From Arthrinium phaeospermum (lineage: Eukaryota > Ascomycota > Sordariomycetes > Amphisphaeriales > Apiosporaceae), in NCBI GenBank assembly GCA_006503535.1, contig QYRS01000006.1, positions 1,302,001 to 1,366,000 on the forward strand: DNA of 64,000 nucleotides. Reading direction: 5' to 3'. Both the position numbers and the translations under genes were made by a program. Shown here in pieces: positions 40,110 to 51,796 of this stretch. The notes beneath the pieces were generated by a model. The model ran no database searches. It saw only the letters and a list, made by a program, of their open reading frames with translations, and was not told the DNA's origin. How positions within the stretch are numbered: the first letter of the stretch is position 1; every line of letters starts with the position of its first letter.

Positions 40110-42251
40110 CTATTCATGGTGCACCTCGGGCCGTCGCTTCTCGATCGCCAGGATAGTATCGATGAAGGAGCGCTTCAGAGGAGACTTCTTGCGCGAAGCC
40201 AACAGCTGCGCCGTCTTCAGGATATTCTTGATCTGCCTTCCATTGAGGTCGAGGGCCGAAAGATCATCAAGATCCGCCTCCGTCAGCTCCGCCATCCCTC
40301 GCACCCCGTCACTGGCCGCCGCCGACGCCACCTCGAGGAAGTTCTGCCAGACCCGCCGGCGCGAGGCCGGGGTCAGGTCCGGGTACTCGAGCGAGACGTG
40401 GATGCGGGACTGGAAGGCCGGGTCGATGTTGTCGACGCGGTTGGTGGTCATGAACAGGATGCCCTCGTAGTACTCGAGCGTGCGCAGGAAGATGGAGACG
40501 ACCTTGTTGCGCTCCAGGTCGTGGCTCGAGCGCGTCTCGAGGAAGACGTCGCACTCGTCCAGCAGCAGGATCGCGTTCCAGCGCGCCACCAGCTCTAGGG
40601 TGCGCTGCAGGTTGCGCTCCACATCGTACGAGTCGGAGCCCAGGTCGCCCGACGATAGGGTGTGCAGCGGGACCCGCAGGTTCTCGGCGACAGCTTCGGC
40701 GGTTAGGGTCTTGCCCACGCCGGGAGAGCCTGTAGCGCCACTTGTTAGTATTGCCCTCATGTATGTGGAAGGGATAGATTTAAGATAGACTCACCCGACA
40801 GTAAGCAGATAACGCCCTTGCCTTTGCCGGAAATGACATCATCAAAGACAGAGCCCTTGAGCTGGGATTCCGAAAAGGCCATGATGAGCTCCTTCTGGTC
40901 TTCGGGCAGCACCAAGTTATCGTAAGCATCGTCGCGGAACTGGATATCCTCGACCTGCTCCACAAAGAAGTCGAGCCATTTCTTCAACTTCAGCGAGTAA
41001 CCCCCGGTCCGGCAGCGGGCAAGCATCTTGTGATAAGGGCTGAGCCGAAGTTTACCGTTTTCTTCAACGTCGGCTCCAGCATGGCTGGTCGTGCTTGCAT
41101 GGATAAGCTGCAGATCTCTGGGTTTCCACTCCAGCATCCGTCGATGGCGGAAGAAGTTGATGGGGCTGGACCGATTGAATGAGCCGATGTCGACGATGAT
41201 GCGTCCGGAAACCTCAATGTTAATCTCGCTTCCTCTATTATCCCAGGTGATGGCCGTTCCCGAATAACTATCAAGTAGTGTTAGCCAAGTATGAATTGTC
41301 TGTTTGGTTCATTCATCAAATTGAGGGGGTCGGAATTGCTTACGCTTTGTAATGATGGCCTGCAAGGTCTTCGAAGAGCTGCCCCCTTTTGATCAACGAC
41401 GCTTTGATCTCATCTGGCCGAGGATGGAAGGTAAGGGGATAGACAGGCAGCCCCACGATCCTCTTGGTTCCGATGAACTCCGGAATATCGATGTCCTCTC
41501 GGCATCGTCGGAAGGCCTTGCCATCGTAGTCGATGCAGTCGCTGCTTACGCGCAAGAAGTTCCCACAATCTCGGGTCTTCATGGGCTTGGTCTCCTCCAC
41601 TTCAAAGGCGGAGAGCGGTCCCCTGTACGCCGCCAGGACGGGGGAGCCTGGTTGGAACACCATCCATAGGTGCTCGTAGGTGACAACACCTTTCGCGACA
41701 TAGTCCTCAAAGACCTTGATAGTGTCGCCGATCTCGTACTGCAGAATGTTGTGGAGTACTGTGAGGTGTTCCTTGGTCGTGTCGTCCAAATCGTCCCGCT
41801 CTCGGTATTTGGCCAAGTCCTTCCATCGATGCACGAAAGGCTTGAACGGCGCCTCGAAGATGAGCCGCTCGAGCTCGCATGCGACGCCAGGGTAGTCTTC
41901 CAAGATGTTGCCAAGGGCTGTCTTCAGCCACGGGCTCTGGATCACAATAGAATGGGCCTCGAGCTTCTTCCGACTGTCGGTGCTCTTGATGTTGCGGACC
42001 AGGACAGCATAACGGGCCGTTTCCGCGTTCTCGGCGGCATCTGCGACGTCATCGGGGTATTTGTTGACCCATGTCCACTCGCCATCCTTGTCTTTAGGAG
42101 ACCTGTAGATGTTCTTGACGTCGCTGATGGAGCCAGCTGGTGCATTGGGTTTTCCGGTGTTGCCCTGGTCATTACCAGGATTACCAGGGGCATTGTCTGT
42201 TACCGGTGCAGCATAGTCTGCCTGGGAGTTGGTTTCTGTGTTTGCCGTCAT
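40110..42251 (-). CDS. AAA family ATPase
   Basis: Three exons: 42,251-41,344, 41,267-40,795 and 40,729-40,110, encoding 666 residues. Introns of 76 and 65 nt have GTAAGC and GTGAGT donors and CTAACA branch sites. The N-terminal 450 residues match the lead-in region of a large fungal AAA family (for example the strand GTAITWDNRGSEINIEVSGR, then an Arg-rich FRHRRMLEWKPRD linker). The ATPase core at the C-terminus shows Walker A GSPGVGKT (split by intron 2), Walker B ILLLDECDVF, sensor 1 FMTTNRVD and an Arg-finger-like FQSRIHVSLEYP. Function of the family is largely unknown. A different AAA protein, fused to a HET domain, lies 20 kb away. Confidence 0.9.
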
Positions 42252-43968
42252 GATGAATGATGCAAGAATATGATCAATGTGAGGGGCGAATAGAAAAGTT
42301 GAGTGTTGTGGTATCTTCCAGAACTTGAAAGGCGTATGTTGTGTGGCGGGCGGGTTATATATCTGATGTCCCTTTCCTCGCTGATGCCGCGTCGAGGGCA
42401 GACTTATTGGTTGCCTACAGCCTACAAGAAGATCGACGTTTTGTTAGCTCGTTTCAAGGCAGCCGTCTTGCTGTGACACTCATAAGTCCTAGAGGACTGA
42501 TGCGACTGATGCAACAATCTTTCATTATGTGCTATAATTCGTCAGAAATGCAGTTGCCCGACGCATGTGTAATTGCTGCCTTGCTACGCCTTGCCGATCT
42601 TCTGCATGCCGAGTCTAGGCCTTTGCCGGCGACCCAATGCGGACGTTCTGCGGGGTTTGTAGGACATTGCGTGCCTTGGCACGAACAACACCAACAGTCC
42701 TACGGAGGACTTCTCACTTTTCCTGCCCTGGAGACAGTTGGCAGGTCGACATGAGAGGAAGAGATGCAGGTCAATTGCGTTTGCTTGGCGATGGGCAGCC
42801 ATAAGCTAGGTAATGAGGTAATCAGCATCAATCAAAACCAACCCCTTTCTCCACTTGCTTCCACGAGCAAAACGACCATGGCCATCATAGAACCGGCGCC
42901 TTCTTACTGAAGGCCTCTCGCATTGTGTTACATAGATATCCAGGATTTTATTGTGTCTCTCTCGCTGGCTCGAAGTGCATCCACTGTTTCAGCTCCTGTC
43001 AATTTTCATCCGTCATAGGCGGAGGCTGATTACTTATCTTGGCCAATTGGCTGCGTCCCGTTTGGTGTACATTGTAAGTGCTGAGCTTCATTGTCAGCTT
43101 TGCACCCCATTTGCCTATCTGCTGTGGACAGTAAGACCTGCACTGTCGCACGTCGCATTGGTCTATTGGTGCCTCCTTGTCTAGCAGCTTTCGACGGCAA
43201 TCGCCACATTCGGCATGTGAAGATGCAGGCTGTTGTACCAAGACCGTTACATGTCAACGTCAAAAGCCATGCGTAGATCGTAGATCTAATATGAAATCTA
43301 CTCAGCCGGCATGTTGCTCCGACATCGTGCAAGTACTAGGCTGAACAAACAGTTACACCGAAGGAGCTGATGGCGATCTAGATTTCTTGGGTCCCAGCTG
43401 AGTCCAGCTTAATCAGGCATCGTGGTAGAGCGAGGGAACTGCATCGGTTATATTGCTTTTTAAAGCTGTTCCAACGAGCTCAAGAAGATAGGCCGGTCAG
43501 AGGCCCAACTTTGATTTTGTGTTCAAGGACTGGTAAGTACATATTTAGTTTTAGGGGATGGATGGCCCACAGAGAAACAGGGGGGTCCCTAGAGGCACTC
43601 AGTGAGAACGCTAAGCCCATCACGATTAGCGCCCGCAGTCTGGCGTGCTACTAACCAAAACCGCTTAGCCGCCGCACTTCCCATTTGCTCATGTTCCCAG
43701 CCAGGGGCGGATTCCGCATCCATGATTGGACGAGGTGTGAGTCTAAGCATATGTCGTATATTCTACCGCAAACTTCACTGACCAAGCATCAGGTCGATTA
43801 GAAATCAGATCAACCTCCCTATCCTGGGAAAAGCATATTGTGGTATAAGTAGGATCACCATAAAGCTATTCAGTAGGAATGGCTATCAGTGAACAACAGT
43901 ATCTACTTCTTGCCGGTCTTCATTATTACACACACTTACATATCTTTCTATCTTTAGTCTTCAAGAAA
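42252..43968. other. Long intergenic region
   Basis: Divergent promoters of the AAA ATPase and the dehydrogenase. A plus-strand open frame at 42,341-42,754 begins 90 bp from the AAA start codon and looks like chance. No RNA gene or repeat recognised. Confidence 0.45.
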
Positions 43969-44799
43969 ATGGCACCAACTATTGTCCTCATTACCGGTGC
44001 CAACCGAGGCCTCGGTGAGGGTCTGCTGCAGCGTTACCTCGCCAAGCCCGACCACATCGTCATCGCCGCGAACCGGAATCCGTCGCACCCAACCTCGCAG
44101 GCCCTGGCAAACCTGCTCACGGGCCCAGGCAGCCGCCTGATCGTCGTCAAGTGGGACGCGTCGATCGACCAGGACGCTTTCGATGCCGTAGCCGAGCTGC
44201 AGCAGAAGCACGGGGTCCAGCACCTGGATGTCGTCATCGCCAACGCCGGCGTTTCGGAGCTCTGCCCCACTGTCGCCGACCTCAAGCTGGACGATCTCCG
44301 GACCCACATGGCGCCGAACGTGTATGGGTTCCTGGCAACCTACCAGGCCACAAGGCCGCTGCTGCAGAAGTCTTCCAGAGAGCCGGTCTTTGCTCCTATG
44401 GGATCTACTGCTGGTTGTTTGGAGTAAGTTGTTTCCTCTCGTAGTCTTTCTCGATACCCCTTCCTTATCATGCCCATTCCCTTCTTCTTGGATACTAAAC
44501 AACATCGTAGAAGCCAACCCCCTATCCCCAATGCCGCGTACGGGCCGACCAAGGCTGTGGTCAACTGGTACACTATCCGGATCAACGCCGAGGACGACTG
44601 GCTCAACGCTTTCGTGCTGATCCCCGGATGGGTGCAGACCGACCTGGGTGACCGCGGCGCTCGGTCGTTGGGCTTGGAAAAGGCCTTCATCACTGTTAAG
44701 GAGTCTTGCGACGGTATGATGGATGTTTTGGTCGAGACGAGCAAGGTGAAGCATGGCGGGAAGATGGTGGGCTGGAATGGGGAGATCTGTCCTTGGTAG
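43969..44799 (+). CDS. Short-chain dehydrogenase/reductase (SDR)
   Basis: Two exons, 43,969-44,423 and 44,511-44,799, give 247 residues. The 87-nt intron has a GTAAGT donor and an ACTAAAC branch site. The frame is also open 30 codons upstream (ATG 43,879), but I start at 43,969 because the cofactor motif TGANRGLG then falls at residue 8, as usual for SDRs. NAG (VIANAGVS) and the YxxxK catalytic pair (AYGPTKAVVNW) are present. The overall pattern resembles norsolorinic-acid-ketoreductase-like fungal SDRs, NAD(P)H-dependent carbonyl reductases. No biosynthetic core enzyme is adjacent. Confidence 0.88.
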
Positions 44800-45140
44800 A
44801 GATACCTCTTTTTATCTTAAAAAAAGGGCTGTTGTTTTTCTTCTGGTCTCAGCAGGCTTATTATTCCACTGTAAACAGCAACGATCCCAAGTGCTTCTCG
44901 GTATATATAACTGTTACAAAGAGATTTTGAGATTAAGAGGCAGTATGTACGAACATGATTGGAAACTTGCTAGGAGATATCCCAGCTTCACTTTAATGCC
45001 TATTAATATGTCGTTTGTTACCCAATGGATCTTTTTCCCTGACGGTGGCTAGGCGCATCTATGATACAGAACGTATCTCTGCGGCTGGTGTTGATACTGG
45101 TGCAATATGCCCGCCGTCGCCTGAGAAGTATTTGCATTAC

Positions 45141-45712
45141 CTAGTTGGAATTGATAACCCAGGGTGTTTTTGCAGTCGATTCATTTGTCATTTTCACTCC
45201 AGTGAGATCTGGGGCTTCGAAGCCTCCCATTCGCTCCTCCATCTCCTCCTGCGTGTTGCAGGAGCAGCCCGCCAGCTCGGATCCCTCGCGGCAAACACGG
45301 TTACCTAGCAGGGCCTGGCAGTCGAGGTCGGTACAGTACGTTTCGTCGGCGTCGTTGCAGCATGGGAAACCGGCTAGGATAATGGAGGCGGCTCGCGACG
45401 GAATTTCTTCTTGGCTATGGGGGATCGGTTCGTCGGTTTCAATGTCGGTCTGGCTGCTAAACGGACTGGCTCGGGATTCGTGCATTCGTAGATCAAACGG
45501 TCATAGCCCAGGCAATCTTCTAACCTACACGCCACTTTAGGCTGGGTTCGGGCATTGGCCGAGCTTAGCCAGCTCCAAGGCTGGTTCTTTTACCGGTGCG
45601 GGGTCATTGTTGCTGCTTCGGCGGCAGTTGAGCTATTATCAACTTCTTCCAGCCCTGCGGCGGCCAGGTTGAGCGCCGCGAAACTCATGGCAGTAAGTAT
45701 TGATTTCATCAT
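45141..45712 (-). CDS. Probable small secreted cysteine-rich protein
   Basis: ATG at 45,712 begins a signal-peptide-like MMKSILTAMSFAALNLAAAG. With an intron at 45,593-45,457 (GTAAAA donor, CCGTTTAG acceptor, phases agree) the frame joins an exon carrying GFPCCNDADETYCTDLDCQA and then CREGSELAGCSCNTQEE, giving 144 residues with eight Cys close together. The donor is not canonical and other splice choices are possible, so the model is uncertain. The combination of signal peptide, short length and clustered Cys is what is seen in secreted fungal effectors or antimicrobial peptides (inference). Confidence 0.45.
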
Positions 45713-46055
45713 GAATTCGAAAGATTAGAAAATAACCTGCGTTCAGTTGAAAGATAGCGATTTCAATTAACAATAGATATTTAAATATGTAAGCCATGGC
45801 TTATATTTCAAGTGGCACAGGCGCTGTTGTTGATCACTAAAGTAACATCAGCATCCACTACAAGGTCGTGGCTGAATGGCTACTGTGTGCGATTCGGGGG
45901 TCATGTCGCATCTGGAGCGACTTTCAGTGTTCATCACTTTCCGTTCCAGCGTTCAGTCTTCGTTGTCCCAGTGTATTGTTAAAAGAAGAGCCGTTCAACC
46001 GAGAAATTCCAATTGTTCCATTGGAAGGCATCTTGGTATCCCAGATCCAGCCTAA

Positions 46056-47117
46056 CTACCACGTCGGAAGTTGTCCCTCTTGTCTATACTGCCACATCAC
46101 ACGTCTATACTCCCGCCGGGCTCTCTGTTGAGGGTCACCATTGCTATCATCCCTGAACTTAAGTTTATACCGGCCCATGGATCCCCTTCCGCCAAACCCC
46201 TCGAAATCCAGCATCCACTCCAATACCATTGTGCCCCTGGCCGCACCATCCGGCGAATCCAGCGCTTCCTCCGATACCCAGGTGTAGTTGGGTCTGAGCA
46301 CCACTGCCGCCGCGATCCAGAAGGCGCTCTGCCCACGTCGCAAGATCTGGTAAGGGGCTCTTGTTCGGACGATGTGATTTTCTTTGATCGTTGGGGGCAG
46401 GAAAAAGTGTACTTCCTCAATGATTCTGGGGCGGTTGGTCCGTACGAATAATGTCCAGTCGTGCGTGTTTCCTTCTGGTTCATCCGGGGCGGGCGCGACA
46501 TTTTCGTGCCGGTTGCCGATATAGAGCATGATTTCTTCCACATTTTCTTCATCCGCATCTGCGGCCGCGGCCTCGGCTTCGCGATCGGTATACATGTGTG
46601 GGTATCGGGCTCGGAGTTCGTCCCGCCGCCTGTGGTTGGGGAACGCCGTTGTGAATGTCCGGCACATCGGACAGCGCGCTTGTATATCAGGTACTGGGTC
46701 GCGCCCGGGGGGATCCACGTCGACATCGAGAATGACCATGTTTTGTGGTAGGGAGGCGGATGCCCAGGTGGCCATGCAATACTTGCATAGTGTATGATGG
46801 CACATTGTCGTAACCGGATCGTGGAGAAGTTGTTGGCATATGGGGCATATATCGTCGCCGTGCACTTCTTCTTCCGGTGTCTCTGTCTCTTGCGCGATCG
46901 CGGTTCCACCGGTTTCCGGTGTCTCTGTCTCTTGCGCGACCGGGGTTTCACCGGCTACGGCGTCAGCTGTAACGACATTTAGCTGGTCCTCGTTACTGGT
47001 TGAACTGTCGCGTTCATTGGTATGCCTTCCGGTACGCCTTCCGAACAGAGCTCTTGTGATCCGACGGAATCCTCCAAGAGACCTTTGCAGTAGATTTCGT
47101 CTCTCTTGTTGGCTCAT
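46056..47117 (-). CDS. RING finger plus YEATS-like domain protein
   Basis: Single exon, 353 codons. The first ATG is at 47,117; the frame is open upstream but without an ATG. A C3HC4 RING finger (CPICQQLLHDPVTTMCHHTL, CKYC, then CPMC after a long insert) lies at about residues 90-160, implying E3 ubiquitin ligase activity. The C-terminal third reads THDWTLFVR, IIEEVHFFLPP, IVRTRAPYQI and LDFEGFGGRGSMGRYKLKF, the layout of a YEATS-type beta sandwich. At the position of the conserved G-W/Y-x-x-F reader-pocket aromatic it has GQSAFW. A repeat AQETETPE occurs twice before the RING. Likely intracellular. Confidence 0.8.
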   Translation of the reverse strand: MSQQERRNLLQRSLGGFRRITRALFGRRTGRHTNERDSSTSNEDQLNVVTADAVAGETPVAQETETPETGGTAIAQETETPEEEVHGDDICPICQQLLHDPVTTMCHHTLCKYCMATWASASLPQNMVILDVDVDPPGRDPVPDIQARCPMCRTFTTAFPNHRRRDELRARYPHMYTDREAEAAAADADEENVEEIMLYIGNRHENVAPAPDEPEGNTHDWTLFVRTNRPRIIEEVHFFLPPTIKENHIVRTRAPYQILRRGQSAFWIAAAVVLRPNYTWVSEEALDSPDGAARGTMVLEWMLDFEGFGGRGSMGRYKLKFRDDSNGDPQQRARREYRRVMWQYRQEGQLPTW

Positions 47118-48183
47118 TGTTGCTGTATGAACAGGATTTTGAAGGCTTGTCAAGGATATATCGTGAGGGTCAATTGATCGCAAATGAAGGCGCCGCAAGG
47201 GACCAAAAGCAACACTCAAAGTTGTAAGTCAATGAGTTGAGTAGTTAGCGCGTTTCTTGATGCCCTTCTGGGGGCTCGGGGTGAACCGACTGCGCGCCCA
47301 CCCCCTGGCCTTGGAACAATACAACAACAAGAATAAGCATCAAGAAGGTTGATATTTATACGTGCTTGGAGTGCTACTTGAATGTTGTAGCCTATTCAAT
47401 GTTGACTACGTCTGTTATGCGTTTTGTCCATATCTAAGGGTAGAGCTTGCAGCATTCGCTACATGACGACTCGGGAAACAATTTTGATTGAATAGATCGA
47501 TGAATACTGACAATGACGTCACTTAGAGTCCAGTGGTTTACATCACCCGCTCAGCTGATGGATAGATTCATTAAGGCATTATGTTGCTCTCCCCTTTTCT
47601 GTTGACAAACTACCAAACCCCTGGACACAGCATAACAAATACTCAAGTAATAATGACACGGGAACATTGCGACGCCATCGTGGCCACATGCATGATACAG
47701 TCAATTCTTTCATCAAGTGGCTTGAATAATAATCTTACAGAGATTGGACTGAATCCGTACTACGGAAAATGTTAGCAACCAATAAATATGCTTGAGGTGA
47801 GCCAGTCCTTATTAACAATTACTGTCTGACCATATTGAATGATATGGTGAAGATGAGGTAGACTTCTGGGTTACAAAAATCCTAGCTTGTATTGACTCAT
47901 TCGCTGATATATATCTAAAATACTGATGCGTTCAGAATCTATTGATTACTAGTCACCTATTACATGTTCATACAGTGTTATTCTGTAAATTCAGTAGTAC
48001 TGACTCAACATAGCAAACATGCCGGTACCAATCGGCAGACCAAAAGTTAAAATGCAATCCATATAAAATGGGTTCTCATAACACTGAAAGTCCTCACATA
48101 CAGATCTTCCACAGAAAGTACTCCATACATTGAGACAAAGACATTCTACGAAACACACAAACCAACAACTGCTTCCATTAGCA
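47118..48183. other. Intergenic region, RING gene and SSP-A promoters
   Basis: No coding feature recognised. AT-rich between 47,800 and 48,000. Confidence 0.4.
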
Positions 48184-48830
48184 ATGAAGTCCATCATGAA
48201 GTTCACCACAGCTATCTTGCTTGGCGCTGTCGCCTTTGTTGAGGCCAAGTCGACGGTAGTCACCTCTAAAGATGCTCTGTGGAGTAGATTGCTGATACTA
48301 ATGTTGTCCAAGGTCTTCTCCCCTGAGCGCACTGGGCTTGCTACAGCCAGCGACCCCAGTCCTGCCGCCACAGGTGCCGTTCCCAGCGATCCATCAATCA
48401 AAGGCCATGGTGTAAGTGCATCTCTCACGAGAATTGTTTAGTTCATGAAGGCCCCTTTTTCTGATACGGGACTGTTTGGGGACTACAGAATGCTATATGC
48501 CCGGCGGAGTACGCCTACCCGGCCAACCAAAAGTATATCAAGGACGGAATCAAGTGGCTCCGCGGGTATAAGGGCACCTGCGCCGCTCCCCCTTTACCCA
48601 ACGTCGTCAACTGCCAGCGTGTCAGCTGCTCGTGGGCCTCGGGCATCTACCTCTGCAACGACAGCAACGAGAAGTGGGCCCAGCCCAGCTGCGCCACCAT
48701 CGCCGACTATGCCCAGGAGGTCCTCAACAACTGCAAGTCGGTTGCCCTGGTCAATGACGAGCAGCTGACCCAGGGAGAGCTCTGGGATGATGACGAATGG
48801 CATATCTACGTGGGCCATGCCAACTGTTAA
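48184..48830 (+). CDS. Small secreted protein A (eight-Cys family)
   Basis: Three exons: 48,184-48,255, 48,313-48,411 and 48,489-48,830, giving 170 residues. The first intron (57 nt, GTAGTC donor, GATACTAAT branch) is a multiple of three and leaves the frame open, but it is supported by the identically placed intron of the neighbouring paralogue. The signal peptide is residues 1-21 (MKSIMKFTTAILLGAVAFVEA). The mature protein has eight Cys including the motif CQRVSCSW.S.IY.CN and a Cys as last residue. Proteins with this motif are widespread, uncharacterised fungal secreted proteins; an effector or surface role is inference. Confidence 0.8.
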
Positions 48831-49303
48831 GGGAGGGTGGGAGAATGATTGCTAGTTGCAAAGAGATGTTAACAGGAAAAAGGAAGAGAAAAGGAAACGT
48901 CCCGGTTCTGCGGACTGAGCAATCAGAGGCGAAGCGATTCATTCCTGTGGAGGTACCTACCTACGTAGTTGATAGCAAACGCAACGGGGAAAGAAAAAGC
49001 CCATTGAAGTGACAACCAACTAAAATGCATTCAACTGTTCACTACTTGTAAGGATGCCCATCCGTTTAATAGTAGGCATGCATTTAATGTGTCGTTGTAG
49101 CTACATTCAATACCTAATCACATGCTTCTGGGTTATAAATATGCCAACTTTCCTCAGCTTCCCTCCCTTTCCTTTCTCATTATCGTGTCGCATAGATCCA
49201 AGTCAGAAAGACTCTTCACAGCCCTCAGCTTCATATCCGAATACACAACACTCGCAGCCTAATTTCACATACCATTAATTGGAAATTTCGGATACTGTCG
49301 ACA

Positions 49304-49944
49304 ATGCAGCCGCTTATTGTCACTATGATTGGTTTGGCCAGTCTCGCGACAGCCCGACCAACAGTAAGCATACCCCTTCTGGAAACCATTAGTGGAACGG
49401 ACAGCTGCTCACCAATGTTCTTCATGTAGATTTTCCGACCCGAGATCACTGGTATCCCTACCATCATTGGCCAAAAGAGCATCTCCAATGGCTCTCTGAG
49501 CAGCAACGGCACACATGTTCATGACCAGAGTGTAAGTAAGATTATCATATCTTCACCATCTTCTCCCTGATCCTACTCATCGATTCGCCTGGCTGACGGA
49601 CGGAACAGAACCCCGTCTGCCCCGACACCTACGACGCCCCTGCCCTCCCGCAGTACATCCGAGACGGCATCGACTACCTGCGCGGCAAGAGCAGCTGCGA
49701 GGCCGGCTTCGAGGCAGGACACACCTTTTGCCAGCGTGTCAGCTGCTCGTACAAGTCGGCCATCTACGTCTGCAACGAGAACAACGAGGCCCCGGCCACG
49801 CCCTCCTGCGACGCGGTTGCCGACCACGCCCAGTACGTCCTGAACAACTGCCAAGAGACGACCATGGGCCAGCACATTACGCAGGGGCAGGTCGCAGACA
49901 TCTACGGCGACTACTACGTCTCCGTGGGATACGGAGACTGTTAA
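49304..49944 (+). CDS. Small secreted protein B, paralogue of A
   Basis: Three exons: 49,304-49,363, 49,430-49,531 and 49,609-49,944, giving 165 residues. Both introns (66 and 77 nt) are at the same positions and phase as in gene A. Residues 1-17 are a signal peptide. The eight Cys, the motif CQRVSCSY.SAIY.CN and the terminal Cys are shared with A, while the linker between signal peptide and Cys domain (IFRPEITGIPTIIGQKS) differs strongly. The pair arose by tandem duplication and is co-oriented with 0.47 kb between the genes. Confidence 0.85.
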
Positions 49945-50255
49945 GAAGGGGCGGACTGGTGATCACCCTTTAGAGGGTGGGGAACACTGGACATGATAGT
50001 TGGAGCAAGAGGAGCTAGATAGTTCATTGGTAGCTCACTCGAACAATGCCTTGTTATTAGCAGGAAAGGGGGTGCTGTGATCCTATTCTATTACTACCTC
50101 TTCATGAGCCAAGACAAATATGTTCATCTTGACGGTTCCACTGTGCTTGGTGGAGTGCGCTACATACCTAGACAAGCCTGCTCGTAATGTTCTCCAAGTG
50201 TGCTCGCTTCTCAAGTGCCAACAGAGCAATGAGCTCACTATCCACAACTACCGAC

Positions 50256-50864
50256 TTAAGCAGACTTCGTTCTGAACCTTGCCAGTATCGACGACCTCTT
50301 CTTCTCTACTTTGAGCGGCTCCTGGAACCTCACGCTCTTCTTCCTTTGACCGCCTTCCTTCGGGCTGCTGCTGCTTACACTGCCGCTCTGCTGGCTCCAG
50401 CCTCCTTCACTCAGATCGCTGACAACCGCGGGAGAGGTCTTCGGGCTCACATCCTTCCCGCCATACTTCGGTGTCTTTGATGAATTCGTCGGGGAGTTGG
50501 AGGCAGTAGTCTCGTTACCGGAGGTGGACGGGCTCCTGCAGAAATGCACCCCGTGCCACTGCCGCCGCACCTCGAGCGAGCGCTGCCACCGGCAGAACCC
50601 GCAGGGCTGGCTGACTAACTGCGGCCAACCCTGCACAAATTCGGCTTTTGGACACTCAATGGTGCAGATGTTGGTTTCCGCGATTGGGCTTGGGCCGGCT
50701 TCGTCCTCTGATGTGTGTTTGCTGCTCTTGCTGCTCTTAGTAGTCGGAGAGCAAAATACGCACGGGCAGGACTCTTTGTCACACGAGTCGTACAGGACGG
50801 TGCTCTGCCCGAGGGTCTTCTTACAGCTTGGGCAGCGCTGCGTTTGGGTGTAGTAGATACACAT
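50256..50864 (-). CDS. Cys-rich hypothetical protein
   Basis: Single exon, 202 codons from ATG at 50,864. The N-terminal half has several paired cysteines (MCIYYTQTQRCPSCKKTLGQ, CDKESCPCVFC, ICTIECPKAEF, QPCGFCRW), consistent with zinc binding. The C-terminal half is Ser/Thr-, Lys- and Arg-rich and probably disordered (GGQRKKSVRFQEPLK). Proteins beginning with MCxYxxxxxxCPxC are common in fungi without known function. No signal peptide. Confidence 0.65.
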   Translation of the reverse strand: MCIYYTQTQRCPSCKKTLGQSTVLYDSCDKESCPCVFCSPTTKSSKSSKHTSEDEAGPSPIAETNICTIECPKAEFVQGWPQLVSQPCGFCRWQRSLEVRRQWHGVHFCRSPSTSGNETTASNSPTNSSKTPKYGGKDVSPKTSPAVVSDLSEGGWSQQSGSVSSSSPKEGGQRKKSVRFQEPLKVEKKRSSILARFRTKSA

Positions 50865-51796
50865 CGTGACTGTTGGTTTCTTGGGTGGCCAGGGTGGGGC
50901 TTGCGGATGTGACTTTTGGTTTGGATGCAGATAACAACCAACGGATGATCCGGACAGTCTTGTGGTGGCTGTGAGTCTTGGATGGTTGGTCCAAAACTAG
51001 AAGGGTTGTTTTGTTTTACGCAGTAGGTGGTTTGGCGGGGTGTGAAGTAAACGGGTGTTTAGGGTATGATGATGGCCTTGCAAAGTGATGCCCAAATGTT
51101 TCCTGGATGTCCTGGGGATATCTACGCACATTGGTATTAGTACTCGCCCGTCTGCCTTGCAAGGGGTCGCTGGTGTGGATAACAAAGACATTGTGCAGGC
51201 TCACGCATGTTGCCCAGGGCAAAGGAAACTTACAGAGAGTGCAGCAGGCAGGGGAAAGGCCCTTGTTCAACTTTGTGGCCTGAAAGGGATTGTCGACTTC
51301 GGCACCGTGAGCTCGGCTCCGGGCCGCGAAATCCGGGAAAGAGTTTCTTTGTTTGCAGATCGTGGGCGACGAGGGCGAAAGGGGAGAGTGCACTACGGAA
51401 GCTCCAACGGTGATGGCTCCGGGGCTCCTCCAAAATGGCCGGCGCCAGGGCCGGGATCGACCGACAGGATGCTGCAATTACTGCTTACGATATGTCAGAG
51501 GCCGCGGAAAGATTCACAGACCGGTGTGCAGAAAAGAGGGAATGGACATAAATGCAAACAAGCAACTGGCTCGCCGCTCCGCGGAACGATTGCAGACTCA
51601 TCTACCAGAAAAGTTCATTGCTCCTAGTGATGCCATTGTGTGTGACCTGATTTTGTTTACAAGCCGACACGACCCACGTTGACCGTTCGCCGGACCCCCG
51701 GGGCAAACACATTACATTCACTGCTAGGCCACCACCAAGAGCGCCGTACCTACGACAAAGATATTTGACTTTGGTTATATTGGTGATCTACAGTAT
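50865..51796. other. Intergenic region
   Basis: Both strands show open frames of 100-180 codons (for example 51,085-51,627 plus and 51,016-51,477 minus), but they overlap each other, lack domains and look like GC-driven chance frames. Confidence 0.4.

Noticed and set aside
42341..42754. 137-codon plus-strand ORF upstream of the AAA gene
   Set aside because: Lies in the promoter of a divergent gene and has no recognisable domain or intron support.
43954..44754. 266-codon minus-strand ORF over the dehydrogenase gene
   Set aside because: Shadow of the SDR gene, which has the cofactor and catalytic motifs in the plus frame.
47118..47219. N-terminal extension of the RING protein
   Set aside because: The frame is open but begins with TTG; the first ATG is at 47,117 in a good context.
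48130..48183. Upstream in-frame start for secreted protein A
   Set aside because: The extra 18 residues would bury the signal peptide; the ATG at 48,184 places it at the N-terminus as in the paralogue.
51085..51627. 180-codon plus-strand ORF and its antisense partner
   Set aside because: Overlapping frames on both strands, no domain, no start context and biased composition; most likely chance.
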